From: Spirochaetia bacterium
GTDB taxonomy: Bacteria > Spirochaetota > Leptospiria > Turneriellales > JAOUOS01
Length of the DNA: 64,000 nucleotides
Reading direction: 5' to 3'
NCBI GenBank assembly: GCA_029880265.1
Contig: JAOUOT010000002.1
Span: 1 to 64,000 of the forward strand
Part shown: piece by piece, positions 28,137-37,010 of the stretch
How positions within the stretch are numbered: the stretch's first letter is position 1
Layout of the letters: every line of letters begins with the position of its first letter
Notes under the pieces: model-generated
What the model saw: the letters and a program-made list of their open reading frames with translations, nothing else
Database searches by the model: none
Told to the model about the DNA's origin: nothing
Position numbers and translations under genes: made by a program

Positions 28137-28443
28137 ATTTTCTACCTTGTTTTAATTATCGGTAACCTTCTTAATATAAAATATATCATCAAACATAATT
28201 TTGACCATAATAATATCCATAATCAATGTTACAGGCATAAGCAAAACCTTTTTTTTATAATCCGTAAGGTTTTTGAGATATTTTTTATTATCATTCTGCA
28301 TATATATTAATACGATTTATTTCGCTAAATTTAATCAAAATCTTTCATTTTATTTACAATCTGTCAAATAATTTTAATATACCGTTTCATTTAGAAAAAT
28401 ATCCGATATTCTCGCATGAAAAAATAATAGATAGAACTATAGA
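28137..28443. other. Divergent AT-rich intergenic region
   Basis: About 307 bp between clpC (minus) and the FAD oxidoreductase gene (plus). It must contain the clpC promoter and perhaps one for the plus-strand gene; TTTACA near 28355 with AT-rich sequence 17 bp downstream is only a weak candidate. No CIRCE-like inverted repeat, tRNA or credible small reading frame is visible. Confidence 0.5.
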
Positions 28444-29562
28444 ATGACGCATTCAAAAACGGGAACTATTCATATCATAGGAGGCGGAATAGCCGGAATT
28501 TCATCCGCATATACTTTAACAAATCACAATTATAAAGTCTGTTTATGGGAAAAAGAAAAATTACCCTGCATGTATGCCTCTTCAAGAAACGCCGCCATCG
28601 CCAGAAGTTATGAGTCTGACCCAGTTTTGTCTTTTGCTGTTAAAAAAGGTTTACTGCAAATGATAAAAGCTGAAAAGTATACAGATGAGTTTATTAAGAA
28701 AATTGGTCTTTTATTCAAACCTCTTGAAGTAGATTATTATGAAGACGATTTTATTTCACGTTTTCCTGAAGCTGAAATACTGAAAAGTTCATCAAAAAAT
28801 TTTCAATATAATCAGGAATATTCTTTTGACGGATTGTATATTCCAGCAAATGGAACCTTGGACATTCATAATATACAGCAATATCTTCTTCAAAATATGA
28901 TTAAAAAGAATATTTTGATCTCATATGAACATAAACTGATTGAAATAGCGAGAAAAAATAATTTAATAACGAATCTTGTTTTTGTTACCCCAAATGCAGA
29001 AAAAAAGATTGAGATTTTAGAAAATGATATAATAGTCAACGCAACCGGCTCATGGGCTGCCGATTCTTTGTTTAATCTTAATTATGATCCCTTGCCTGTT
29101 TTGCCATATAAACGCCACTTATTTCAGCTTAGCTTTAAAGAAAACCTGAATCTTAATATGCCCGTTTTATGGGATGAACAATCAGACACTTATTTACGTC
29201 CCGAGGGCAAGACTCTTTTAGCGACTCACTGCGATGAAAACGAAACGAACCCTGACGATTACAATTTAGAAGAACGCGAAGTAGAAAAATTTCAATCAAG
29301 TATAATCAATGTTTATCCGTTTTTAAAAAACTGTCAAATTAAAAACTATTGGGCATGTCTTCGTACTTTCAGCAAAGACAACAGGCCGGTTGTAGGCTTT
29401 GATGCGCATATTAAAAATTTTTTTTACGCAGTCGGTTGGGGAGGACGCGGGATGTCGCTTGCCTTTGAAATCGGGAATCTTGTTTCAAGAAGAATTCAAG
29501 TAGGCTACAACGAAAATGAAACCGAGAATGACAATCCTTACACTTCGTTTAGATTTTTATAG
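28444..29562 (+). CDS. FAD-dependent amino-acid oxidase/dehydrogenase family protein
   Basis: A DAO-fold flavoprotein of 372 residues. It opens with the dinucleotide-binding IHIIGGGIAGISSAYTL and ends with GFDAHIKNFFYAVGWGGRGM, the typical C-terminal FAD-contact segment of glycine oxidase/D-amino-acid dehydrogenase relatives. SSRNAAIARSYE matches the substrate-domain start. The exact substrate cannot be deduced: a D-amino acid, glycine or a methylated amine. It is transcribed alone, with no visible Shine-Dalgarno sequence. Confidence 0.85.
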   Translation: MTHSKTGTIHIIGGGIAGISSAYTLTNHNYKVCLWEKEKLPCMYASSRNAAIARSYESDPVLSFAVKKGLLQMIKAEKYTDEFIKKIGLLFKPLEVDYYEDDFISRFPEAEILKSSSKNFQYNQEYSFDGLYIPANGTLDIHNIQQYLLQNMIKKNILISYEHKLIEIARKNNLITNLVFVTPNAEKKIEILENDIIVNATGSWAADSLFNLNYDPLPVLPYKRHLFQLSFKENLNLNMPVLWDEQSDTYLRPEGKTLLATHCDENETNPDDYNLEEREVEKFQSSIINVYPFLKNCQIKNYWACLRTFSKDNRPVVGFDAHIKNFFYAVGWGGRGMSLAFEIGNLVSRRIQVGYNENETENDNPYTSFRFL

Positions 29563-29654
29563 CCGCCTAAATATTCTTTTCTAGTATATCCTTTACATAA
29601 TAAATTATGATTCAATTATGTCCTATACAAAGTTAACATAAACTATAAATCGAA

Positions 29655-31343
29655 ATGGATATACCGTCAATTATAACGCTTCTCGGCGGGCTTGCAGTTT
29701 TCTTATACGGAATGAAACTAATGAGCGAATCGCTACAGTCAGTAGCGGGAGATTCTCTCAAGTCAATATTGGGCAAAATAACAACTAATCGATTTGCCGG
29801 GGTTTTAAGCGGTTTATGGATAACAACATTCATTCAGTCTTCTTCTGCTACGACTGTAATGGTGGTAAGTTTTGTTAACGCGGGGCTATTAAGCTTAAAA
29901 CAGTCTATAGGGATGATAATGGGCGCCAATATCGGCACTACAGTAACGGCCTGGATTGTCGCGATACTGGGTTTCAAATTTAAAATCAGTTCTTTTGCGC
30001 TTCCCGCAATTGTTATCGGTCTTTTATTCACCTTTCGGAAAAAAGACGGTTCGGTTGGCTGGGGCAATACTTTAATAGGCTTTGGCCTGTTATTTTTAGG
30101 CTTAAGTTTCATGAAAAGTGCCATTCCCGACGCGGCAAAAAACCCTGAAGCTTTTGCATTTTTAAGCGGATGGGCCGATTTTGGAATCTTAAGCGTGATT
30201 ATTTTTATCGGTATCGGTACCATATTGACCATCATTATTCAATCTTCATCGGCTACGACAACATTAACGCTAACCCTTGCGTTTACGGGAAACATTCCCA
30301 TTCACGGCGCTCTTGCTATGATTTTAGGCGAAAATATTGGTACAACAATAACGGCCTTTATCGCGTCATTTGCCGGCAATGCAGAATCAAAAAAAGCCGC
30401 TTTGGCTCATACCCTTTTTAATGTTTTTGGCGTCGTCTGGGCCGTGGCATTATTTTATCCCTTTATTGAATTTATTGATTTTATTGTTCCAGGAGATATG
30501 CTGTCTGATAAAGAATCTACCAGATTTCATATTTCTGCATTTCATACCGCTTTTAATATTATCAATACCGGCATATTAATCTGGTTTACTTCTTACTTTG
30601 AGAAAATTGTAAATTTTCTGGCACAACATATAATCCCCGGAGGCAAGCAGATTATAAATGAAAAAAAGATGCCCAATATAAGCGATTTTCTGACCGCCGG
30701 ACCTGTCAGAACTCCTGAGGCTTCTATATTAGCGCTGGAACAACAAAACGCCAAGGTTATTAAAAGAGCCCTGAAGGGGTTAAAGAAGATGGAGTATTTA
30801 ATTTCTGAAAAATATGACATTAAAAACATTGAGGCCCTTCTTGAAGAAGAAGAAGATTTAGATATTTCGCGTTCCCAAACCGCCCACTACTTATCTCATG
30901 TTCAAGAAAGAGGCGTATCTGGCCATGTCGGTCTAAAAATTCTTGAAATAATGGAGAGAACCAAAACTATCGAAGAGATAAGCGATAATATGGCCCGTGT
31001 CGGCAAGAAAATTCGAAACGCTAATAAGGTAAAAATAAGCCTCACAGAAAAGCACCGCGAAAATCTATTAAAGCAATTAAAGTATATTAAGCAGCAGAAA
31101 AAACTTTTAAAGAGAAATATTACAAACTTAACCGATCCTGTCATAAAAAAATCAAGTCGCGAATTATACGATAAGTGTCATTTTTTATTTACTCAATATG
31201 ACAAAAAAGTTTATAGCAAGAAAAAAACAGATATTAAGCAATTAGACATGCTCTCATTGGTTTTATTTCTAGACATATCGAGATTACTTGATATGATTTC
31301 TAAGCAGCTTCATAAAATCATTATTTTAGAAGACTTTGAATAA
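29655..31343 (+). CDS. Na/Pi cotransporter family protein with PhoU-like tail
   Basis: A protein of 562 residues. The N-terminal ~320 residues form the inverted-repeat membrane domain of NptA/YjbB-type Na+/phosphate cotransporters with two QSSSATT signatures (FIQSSSATTVMVV and IIQSSSATTTLTL) and two GANIGTT/GENIGTT motifs. The C-terminal ~220 residues are helical and PhoU-like (LKILEIMERTKTIEEISDNM). Bacterial members often export or exchange phosphate across the inner membrane. The stop at 31343 is followed within 3 nt by the 3' end of the candidate 6S RNA on the other strand. Confidence 0.92.
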   Translation: MDIPSIITLLGGLAVFLYGMKLMSESLQSVAGDSLKSILGKITTNRFAGVLSGLWITTFIQSSSATTVMVVSFVNAGLLSLKQSIGMIMGANIGTTVTAWIVAILGFKFKISSFALPAIVIGLLFTFRKKDGSVGWGNTLIGFGLLFLGLSFMKSAIPDAAKNPEAFAFLSGWADFGILSVIIFIGIGTILTIIIQSSSATTTLTLTLAFTGNIPIHGALAMILGENIGTTITAFIASFAGNAESKKAALAHTLFNVFGVVWAVALFYPFIEFIDFIVPGDMLSDKESTRFHISAFHTAFNIINTGILIWFTSYFEKIVNFLAQHIIPGGKQIINEKKMPNISDFLTAGPVRTPEASILALEQQNAKVIKRALKGLKKMEYLISEKYDIKNIEALLEEEEDLDISRSQTAHYLSHVQERGVSGHVGLKILEIMERTKTIEEISDNMARVGKKIRNANKVKISLTEKHRENLLKQLKYIKQQKKLLKRNITNLTDPVIKKSSRELYDKCHFLFTQYDKKVYSKKKTDIKQLDMLSLVLFLDISRLLDMISKQLHKIIILEDFE

Positions 31344-31345
31344 AA

Positions 31346-31520
31346 GCCGGCATCCATGCTGTCGTGTAAATGCATGAACCTCAGTTAAGGTGGGTTCCAT
31401 CACTACGCAGACTACTCTTCCGGGTGTACCCGTACTTTTGCCTGCGTAAAATATTTAGATCCCTCTGCGGTACATTGATTCATATAATAATTTATCACAT
31501 ACAGCACAGAAAATCCGGCA
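31346..31520 (-). ncRNA. ssrS: Candidate 6S RNA
   Basis: A 175-nt non-coding stretch on the minus strand that folds like 6S RNA. The closing stem is GCCGG/CCGGC plus UGCUGU/ACAGCA (31515-31519 and 31501-31506 with 31346-31350 and 31357-31362). A large central bubble follows, then a terminal arm (ACGCAG/CTGCGT at 31405-31410/31442-31447 capped by CGGG-loop-CCCG at 31421-31432). In the 3' side of the bubble is a small hairpin, GAACC/GGTTC (31376-31380/31393-31397). The 3' part, with CACCTTAACTGAGGTTCA and TTACA, resembles the E. coli 6S segment CACCTTGAACCAAGGGTTCA...TTACA. A U-rich tract follows the end, and a promoter fits the 5' end. By eye only; a covariance-model search is needed. Confidence 0.58.
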
Positions 31521-31529
31521 GCCATAGGC

Positions 31530-31559
31530 ATAATCACAAAAAACAATAAAAGCGGTAAA
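31530..31559 (-). promoter_or_regulatory. Candidate promoter of the 6S-like RNA
   Basis: On the minus strand TTTACC (31559-31554), an 18-bp spacer and GATTAT (31535-31530) place transcription start near 31520-31523, exactly where the closing stem of the candidate 6S RNA begins. The agreement between promoter position and RNA fold is the main support for both. Confidence 0.45.
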
Positions 31560-31648
31560 CTGTAAAGTTTCTTTTATTAAGAAAATCAAAAAGGCGGGTT
31601 TATAATTGGCGGGCCGTAACTGACATTATATGGAGAAAATATAAATGT

Positions 31649-32341
31649 TCATAAATTTATATCAATTCCTTTTTTAATATAGGCTATTTGATTTTCATCT
31701 GTGTAATTAATATTTCTAACGAACAAATCGCTTAAAATATCTTTTAAATTATTTCTAAAGAAATTAATGAGATTTGCATTGTTTTCATCGTCTGAAATAT
31801 TTATTAATAAATCCCATAAATCTTTATTTTGAATAAATAAACCGGTAATTTTTCCCGCCGCCGGATGCACAAACGAAAAAGAAACTTGTTTTTTTTGTTT
31901 ATTATATTCTATAGATTTTTTTTGATTCAGTATTTGATTTAATGAAAGCGCCTGCATAAAATAAAATATATCATTTGAAAACGTTTGGGTTCGATTTTCT
32001 TGAATGTTGTTATCGTTACGTTCAAACAAATTTATAAGCTTCTCTTTAAAACCGCTTTTTGGATTTTTTTCTTCAATCGTTATAAGTTTTCCGTCTTCGC
32101 CTTTTGAATCTAGAGATAATTCTTTAATTATCTTTATATTTATTTTACCGTTTTTCGTTACCAGATATTTTTTGCCGACATTTAAATTTACACGGCTCAG
32201 TATATTGAGCCTCTGATCGTTTATTTTAGCAAGATACCAAATCCCCTTGGCAGTTTGATTTTGAAGGTTAATAATTTCTATGACAAAATTCCCCGATAAC
32301 CTGTTTATGAATTGAAAATTTCGGGGCAGTTCAATAAACAT
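31649..32341 (-). CDS. Hypothetical protein
   Basis: A 230-residue protein that I do not recognise. It has no signal peptide or transmembrane helix. The N-terminal half is beta-rich (FVIEIINLQNQTAKGIWYLA) with a Lys-rich linker, and the C-terminal half contains VSFSFVHPAAGKITGLFIQ and a final helical segment. The late 'beta strands plus LFIQNKDLWDLL' part faintly recalls a FliK-type C-terminal fold, but this is not firm. It starts 3 nt after the stop of the NlpC/P60-like gene and so belongs to the pfkA operon. Confidence 0.6.
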   Translation of the reverse strand: MFIELPRNFQFINRLSGNFVIEIINLQNQTAKGIWYLAKINDQRLNILSRVNLNVGKKYLVTKNGKINIKIIKELSLDSKGEDGKLITIEEKNPKSGFKEKLINLFERNDNNIQENRTQTFSNDIFYFMQALSLNQILNQKKSIEYNKQKKQVSFSFVHPAAGKITGLFIQNKDLWDLLINISDDENNANLINFFRNNLKDILSDLFVRNINYTDENQIAYIKKGIDINL

Positions 32342-32344
32342 GCT

Positions 32345-33484
32345 TCAATCAAGATAACGTATAATTTTTATTATTTTTTTCGCGTAAAACGCATCATTAA
32401 TACTGGAAACCAAAACCCCATTTTTTGCGTTCGCGTGAAGAAAATCGCCGTCATCTAGATAAATTCCGGCATGCAGCATAGAGTTTTTTTTATCTGATAA
32501 CCTTAAAAAAATGATGTCTCCCGGTTTAATTTTCTCGATTTCTATCTGTTCGCCAAATTCAATTAGTTCGTCTAATGAATATGGAAATTTCATATCGCCA
32601 TATTGATCCTGAAAATGAAAATATATTAACCCGGCATCGTCTATTCCCTTTCTTGACAATCCGGCTGGCCTAAACGAGGTATTTTTCCATTTATTGGCAA
32701 AAGTATTTAGTTTCGGTATATCAATTTCGTTATCAGGCAAATTGAACTCTTTCGATTTTTTCTTATAAATGTTCAAAACGCTCCAATGATTTTCAAAGAA
32801 ATCTTTATTATCTTTATATTCGCCCGGCAAACCCAGAATTTCAAAAGTTTTTTTATGCAATTCTCTTTCATACCTAATTTTTCTTATGTTTTCAGAGGCA
32901 GTTAAAGCGTTTTCTAATGATGTATGATGATCATAATTTTCTTTATAATTTTTCAAATATATCATAGCCAGAGACTCCATTGCCTCTTCGCTATAATGTT
33001 CATATATAGCGGTAGATATAAAACTATAAACATTGCCCGGGTTTACGCCTGCCCTTTCCATCTTTTCAAATAATTTTCCGACTTTAAGGTAAGCGACTTT
33101 ACCATAAGTTTGAATTGTTAAAGTACCCGTAAGATATTCGACCGTTGAAGGCTTTAATCCGTTTAATACCCCATAATGACCAAGATTAAACGCAGTTTTT
33201 ATAAGCCACGGCTTTATCTCTAAATAACAGGCTTCATAAGCAATGGCTTTTAAAGATGTTTCCCAGTCATATTTTTTATCTAATTTTAAGATTGTTTTTC
33301 TAAGTTTTCGCTCAAAGACGCCCGATTCTTCTTCTTTACATGCGTCTTGTAAAATAATTTCAATGGAACTTTTATTCTCTTGAATTTTTAAATTTTCCTG
33401 CGCATATAAATGATTTGAATATGATAAATTCAATAAAACAATAAAAACACAGTAATAAGCCTTCACTTTATAATTTTTCTTCAT
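32345..33484 (-). CDS. Secreted NlpC/P60-fold protein lacking the catalytic cysteine
   Basis: A protein of 379 residues with a signal peptide (cleavage near LYA-QEN), a helical middle region and a C-terminal NlpC/P60-like domain from about 265. In active enzymes the motif is GxDCSGL; here it is GIDDAGL (280-286), with Asp283 (codon GAT at 32638-32636) in place of the nucleophilic Cys. The His-containing segments MLHAGIYL (H338) and FLHANAK (H350) are kept. The fold is therefore probably a non-catalytic peptidoglycan-binding or regulatory module in the periplasm. It starts 3 nt after the pfkA stop. Confidence 0.75.
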   Translation of the reverse strand: MKKNYKVKAYYCVFIVLLNLSYSNHLYAQENLKIQENKSSIEIILQDACKEEESGVFERKLRKTILKLDKKYDWETSLKAIAYEACYLEIKPWLIKTAFNLGHYGVLNGLKPSTVEYLTGTLTIQTYGKVAYLKVGKLFEKMERAGVNPGNVYSFISTAIYEHYSEEAMESLAMIYLKNYKENYDHHTSLENALTASENIRKIRYERELHKKTFEILGLPGEYKDNKDFFENHWSVLNIYKKKSKEFNLPDNEIDIPKLNTFANKWKNTSFRPAGLSRKGIDDAGLIYFHFQDQYGDMKFPYSLDELIEFGEQIEIEKIKPGDIIFLRLSDKKNSMLHAGIYLDDGDFLHANAKNGVLVSSINDAFYAKKIIKIIRYLD

Positions 33485-33487
33485 TCT

Positions 33488-34459
33488 TTAGCCCGCTAAG
33501 ATTCTAATCTGTTCAATTTCTTTTTTTATATCGCTGATTTCTGATTTATGGACGTTATTTAAATGTTCGGGTAATAACTCGCCCTTTTGACTGGCGGTAA
33601 ATACCAGATTCATACCGTTTTTTATAAATTCAAAAGCTTTTACGCCCATTTTAGTCGCCATAATTCTATCATAAGCGCTCGGCGCCCCGCCTCTTTGAAT
33701 ATGTCCGAGTATCGTAACTCGATGAGGCAAACCTGTTTTTTCGCGTACTGTCTCGGCAAGCTTAAAAGCTCCGCCGGCATCGTCGCCTTCTGCCACCACA
33801 ATTATTGAAAATCGTTTTCCTTTTTTATGATTATTGATAATTCTTGAACACAACTCGTCAACATTTGTTTTTACTTCGGGAATTAATGCGTCTTCGGCCC
33901 CGCATGCGATTGCGACGGCTTTAGCTAAATTTCCCGATTTTCTGCCCATAACTTCAATAAAAAAAATTCTACCATGAGACATGGCCGTATCTCTTATTTT
34001 ATCGACAGCATTAACCGCTGTCTCAACTGCCGTATTAAAACCGATAGAATAATCCGTTCCCTCTATATCATTATCAATTGTACCGGGTATTCCCACCAAT
34101 TGACCATTATAATATTTTGAAAGTTCAAGCATGCCCTTAAACGAACCTTCGCCCCCGATAACGCACAATGCCCCAATATCTCTTTTTTTTAGATTTTCAG
34201 CGGCTCTTAAAATACCTTTTTCTGTCATAAATCGTTTAGATCTTGCGGTTTTTATGAAAGTACCCCCTTGATTGATGATTAACCCCACATCTCGCGAACT
34301 TAAAAGTTTGATCTTACCCGAAACAAGGCCTTCATATCCGAGTTCAACTGAAAATATTTCATACCCGCAAGATATACCTTCGCGCATAAATGCGCGAATA
34401 GCGGCGTTCATGCCAGGAGCGTCCCCTCCTGATGTTAAAATAGCGGCTCTTTTCTTCAT
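33488..34459 (-). CDS. pfkA: 6-phosphofructokinase
   Basis: A glycolytic enzyme of 323 residues that phosphorylates fructose-6-P. AILTSGGDAPGMNAAIRA, GIPGTIDNDIEGTDYSIGF (catalytic Asp129), EVMGRKSGNLA and the C-terminal LGHIQRGGAPSAYDRI are conserved. The nucleotide-metal motif normally written GGDGS is GGEGS here (residues 102-106), a conservative but uncommon change at the Mg-phosphate ligand; whether ATP or PPi is the donor should be tested. It is first in an operon with the degenerate NlpC/P60 gene. Confidence 0.93.
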   Translation of the reverse strand: MKKRAAILTSGGDAPGMNAAIRAFMREGISCGYEIFSVELGYEGLVSGKIKLLSSRDVGLIINQGGTFIKTARSKRFMTEKGILRAAENLKKRDIGALCVIGGEGSFKGMLELSKYYNGQLVGIPGTIDNDIEGTDYSIGFNTAVETAVNAVDKIRDTAMSHGRIFFIEVMGRKSGNLAKAVAIACGAEDALIPEVKTNVDELCSRIINNHKKGKRFSIIVVAEGDDAGGAFKLAETVREKTGLPHRVTILGHIQRGGAPSAYDRIMATKMGVKAFEFIKNGMNLVFTASQKGELLPEHLNNVHKSEISDIKKEIEQIRILAG

Positions 34460-34664
34460 AATTGTCTCAACAAATTTCTGAATAGAAAGTCCATATTTTA
34501 CAAAATGGACATAGCGTCATTTGAAAATATCTTATTCATTTATCGGCGTCGTTGCGATTTATGCTAAATTACAATCAAACCTTATTTTGCGCTCTAAAAG
34601 CAAAAAAATAGTTGTCTTTTTGAACATATCTTTAAAGTGTCACGCTATTCTTAAATAATAAAAA

Positions 34665-35036
34665 ATGAAAATACATGTTATGCAAACGAAGTCTCTAAAT
34701 ATTCTAATCGCCATTTTATTACTTTCTTTTATGCCCTCATGCTCTTTATTAAAAAATATTAACTTTGAGAACAGAGGATGGCGCAAAAGCGATATTCATT
34801 CAAATGAAATCCATGATTCCATTAAAGTTATAAAAGAATACCTGAATAAAAAATATCCCAATATTATTCTCTCTGAAACCATTTCTGCCAAAAAGCAGCA
34901 TGTAGGAGGTTATAATTATTCAATTAAATGCGCTTATTATGAAAAGAACTCTTCTCAAAAATTATTAAAGGCTTTTATCTATAAAGATTTTGACGGAAAG
35001 TATTATGTTAGAAAAATTGATTTAAATTCAAATTAA
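34665..35036 (+). CDS. Small lipoprotein of unknown function
   Basis: A protein of 123 residues with a lipoprotein signal, ILIAILLLSFMPSC, cysteine at residue 26. An alternative ATG at 34680 would give a more usual signal length. The mature part of about 97 residues is basic and polar (SAKKQHVGGYNYSIKCAYYE) with a central IKVIKEYLNKKYPNI helix. No family recognised. It stands alone between divergent pfkA and convergent resB. Confidence 0.6.
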   Translation: MKIHVMQTKSLNILIAILLLSFMPSCSLLKNINFENRGWRKSDIHSNEIHDSIKVIKEYLNKKYPNIILSETISAKKQHVGGYNYSIKCAYYEKNSSQKLLKAFIYKDFDGKYYVRKIDLNSN

Positions 35037-35076
35037 TTTATAAATATCGCCAAAAAATAAAATTTCATATGGCGCA

Positions 35077-36111
35077 TTAAAGAACTGGTTTTTTTTTCTG
35101 CGTTGATAGCATTTGCAGAATAAGAGAGACGCACATAAGCAAAGCCGCCGGCAATATAAAATGCACCCCCGGATTATATTTTACCAGGGCATAAATAACG
35201 GGCGTTTCTATTACTTTAAAAAAACTATATGTTTCATTTTTTATAACAATGTTCATGTGCCGGCATAAAAAGTAATCTTTGTTTTGAGTCAGCGAACAAG
35301 CGTCTTTTATGTCTTCGCTTCCCGTTAGATATATCGATTTTTCTTCAGAATTTTTTAATATATGCTTTAGATATACGAGCCAAAACCCGCTTTTTGTTTT
35401 TTCTATTCCAGCAAGCCTTAATAGGCCTTCAGGCGTTTTAATTTGGCCCTGATAATCTAAAGGCAAAGTTTTGCCGTCAGAATTGCGTTTTAAGACGATA
35501 GAAGATCCTGCGCTTGTTATCTGCTGAATTAATATTGTTCGAATTCCGGCGGTAAATGTTACGGGATTATTATATGACATAATTTTATCAAATTCTGTTC
35601 CGTCGGCTTTTTGGCCTTTGAGATTTACAATCACGTCTTTTAATTTTCCGTCGGGATAAAATTTTTCCTGTATAGATTCTGCGTAAAATGATCCAAAACC
35701 GTTTATGCTTACGGGTTTTTTAGAAATTTCAACATAATTTGACTTAACGGTTGAACCTTCAATAAGATGCGCAATCAACGCAAAAATAACCGCAATATGA
35801 GCCAAAATAGAGGCCCATCTTTTTGCTTCAATGTTTTTTATTTTTTTAACCAATAAGAATTGTTCAATAACGCAAAAAACTAAATTTATCGAATAAGCCA
35901 ATGAAACAATTAATAAAAAATAAAACCACATATGAACCGGTTGAACGGGATAAAAAAAGTATTTAAAATCAAATTCAAAAAATGGAGGATATATATCTAC
36001 ATTCATATTCATGACCAGGCTTCCCGAAATTAACGATAAAACCATTACCATAGTAAGAAGAAACCCGGCTTTTTTATTGCCCAATATTTCTATAATTTTT
36101 CGAATGTTCAT
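35077..36111 (-). CDS. resB: ResB-like cytochrome c biogenesis protein
   Basis: A membrane protein of 344 residues with an N-terminal helix (FLLTMVMVLSLISGSLVMN), a second and third helix (WFYFLLIVSLAYSINLVFCV; WASILAHIAVIFALIAHLIEG, with a conserved His), a large periplasmic beta-rich domain, and a C-terminal helix. This is the ResB/Ccs1 layout; with CcsA it forms the system II heme export/ligation complex. The gene follows the ccsA-like gene by 12 nt. The protein is shorter than many ResB homologues. Confidence 0.8.
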   Translation of the reverse strand: MNIRKIIEILGNKKAGFLLTMVMVLSLISGSLVMNMNVDIYPPFFEFDFKYFFYPVQPVHMWFYFLLIVSLAYSINLVFCVIEQFLLVKKIKNIEAKRWASILAHIAVIFALIAHLIEGSTVKSNYVEISKKPVSINGFGSFYAESIQEKFYPDGKLKDVIVNLKGQKADGTEFDKIMSYNNPVTFTAGIRTILIQQITSAGSSIVLKRNSDGKTLPLDYQGQIKTPEGLLRLAGIEKTKSGFWLVYLKHILKNSEEKSIYLTGSEDIKDACSLTQNKDYFLCRHMNIVIKNETYSFFKVIETPVIYALVKYNPGVHFILPAALLMCVSLILQMLSTQKKKPVL

Positions 36112-36123
36112 AAATACTTTATC

Positions 36124-36870
36124 TTAAAATCGATGTATTGACCTTGAAAAAAACCCCGTTCCTATAAAAGTGATTAAAATAAGAAAAATGCCTGCTATAT
36201 AAAAATTTCTCTTATATTTTTTTAACGAAGGAATATAGTCTATATGAAGCAAGTTCCCGTAATAAAACCACAATATCAACGACCACACCAGCTTAGGATC
36301 CCATAAAAAATACGCTCCCCATGCTAAATAACCCCAAATACCGCCCGATATCATGCCGAAAGTAAAAAGCATATAAGCGTTTCTATTTAAGTTCGATATA
36401 AAAGCCGAATTAGAATGATGCGTCGAAGACTTAAACATCGATTTAATTGCGGCCATAAACCAGAATGTATAGGCTAAAAACGATGCCGGAACATGCAGAG
36501 GATACCATATTGTTCTTAAATAAGGCGGCGGATATTTTATTATGTCTTTGAAAATAAAAACGCCCAAACCCGCAAGAAACGCTAAGAAAAGTAATACCGA
36601 AAACTCTTTGTTTGAAAATTTATTTATGTAATATACGGCTGATATACAGATAAGCCAAAATAGCGTTATAAAAGATTCTAATTTATCGGTAAAAGGAAAA
36701 AATTCTTTCAAATAGGCTCTTATAAGAAAAAATAAGCCGGTAAAAACAACCACGATGATAATTGGTTTTTTTATGTACTTCTTATCGTATACCAGAGCGA
36801 TAATAGCCGAAATAAATACAATAACAACAGATATATATACCAGTATTCTTGCAAACAATTGTAAATTCAT
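36124..36870 (-). CDS. ccsA: CcsA/CcmC-like heme-handling protein (system II cytochrome c assembly)
   Basis: A protein of 248 residues with about seven to eight transmembrane helices. The tryptophan-rich heme-binding motif is WGAYFLWDPKLVWSL, and a His in PLHVPASFLAYTFW is a likely axial ligand. In most CcsA proteins the motif continues WDPKE; Leu replaces that Glu here. It is the first gene of the pair with resB. It could supply c-type cytochromes and be assisted by the TlpA-like thioredoxin at 1.1 kb (inference). Confidence 0.85.
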   Translation of the reverse strand: MNLQLFARILVYISVVIVFISAIIALVYDKKYIKKPIIIVVVFTGLFFLIRAYLKEFFPFTDKLESFITLFWLICISAVYYINKFSNKEFSVLLFLAFLAGLGVFIFKDIIKYPPPYLRTIWYPLHVPASFLAYTFWFMAAIKSMFKSSTHHSNSAFISNLNRNAYMLFTFGMISGGIWGYLAWGAYFLWDPKLVWSLILWFYYGNLLHIDYIPSLKKYKRNFYIAGIFLILITFIGTGFFSRSIHRF

Positions 36871-37010
36871 GATTTTTGATTGATTAATTTGATTGAAATA
36901 TTATTTTAGTCAAATTTCTTTTAGATTATATCGCGTAAATGATTTATAAAACGCCGATTTATATATAGAGAGAGCGCGGTTGCTATTGTTGGTATTATAA
37001 ATTAAATTCA

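Noticed and set aside
31346-31520. SRP RNA or RNase P RNA as alternative for the structured RNA
   Set aside because: The minus strand contains ACCCGGAAGAGTAG, which recalls the SRP GGAA loop, but the flanking symmetric and asymmetric loops do not fit; no RNase P GAGGAAAGUCC motif is present.
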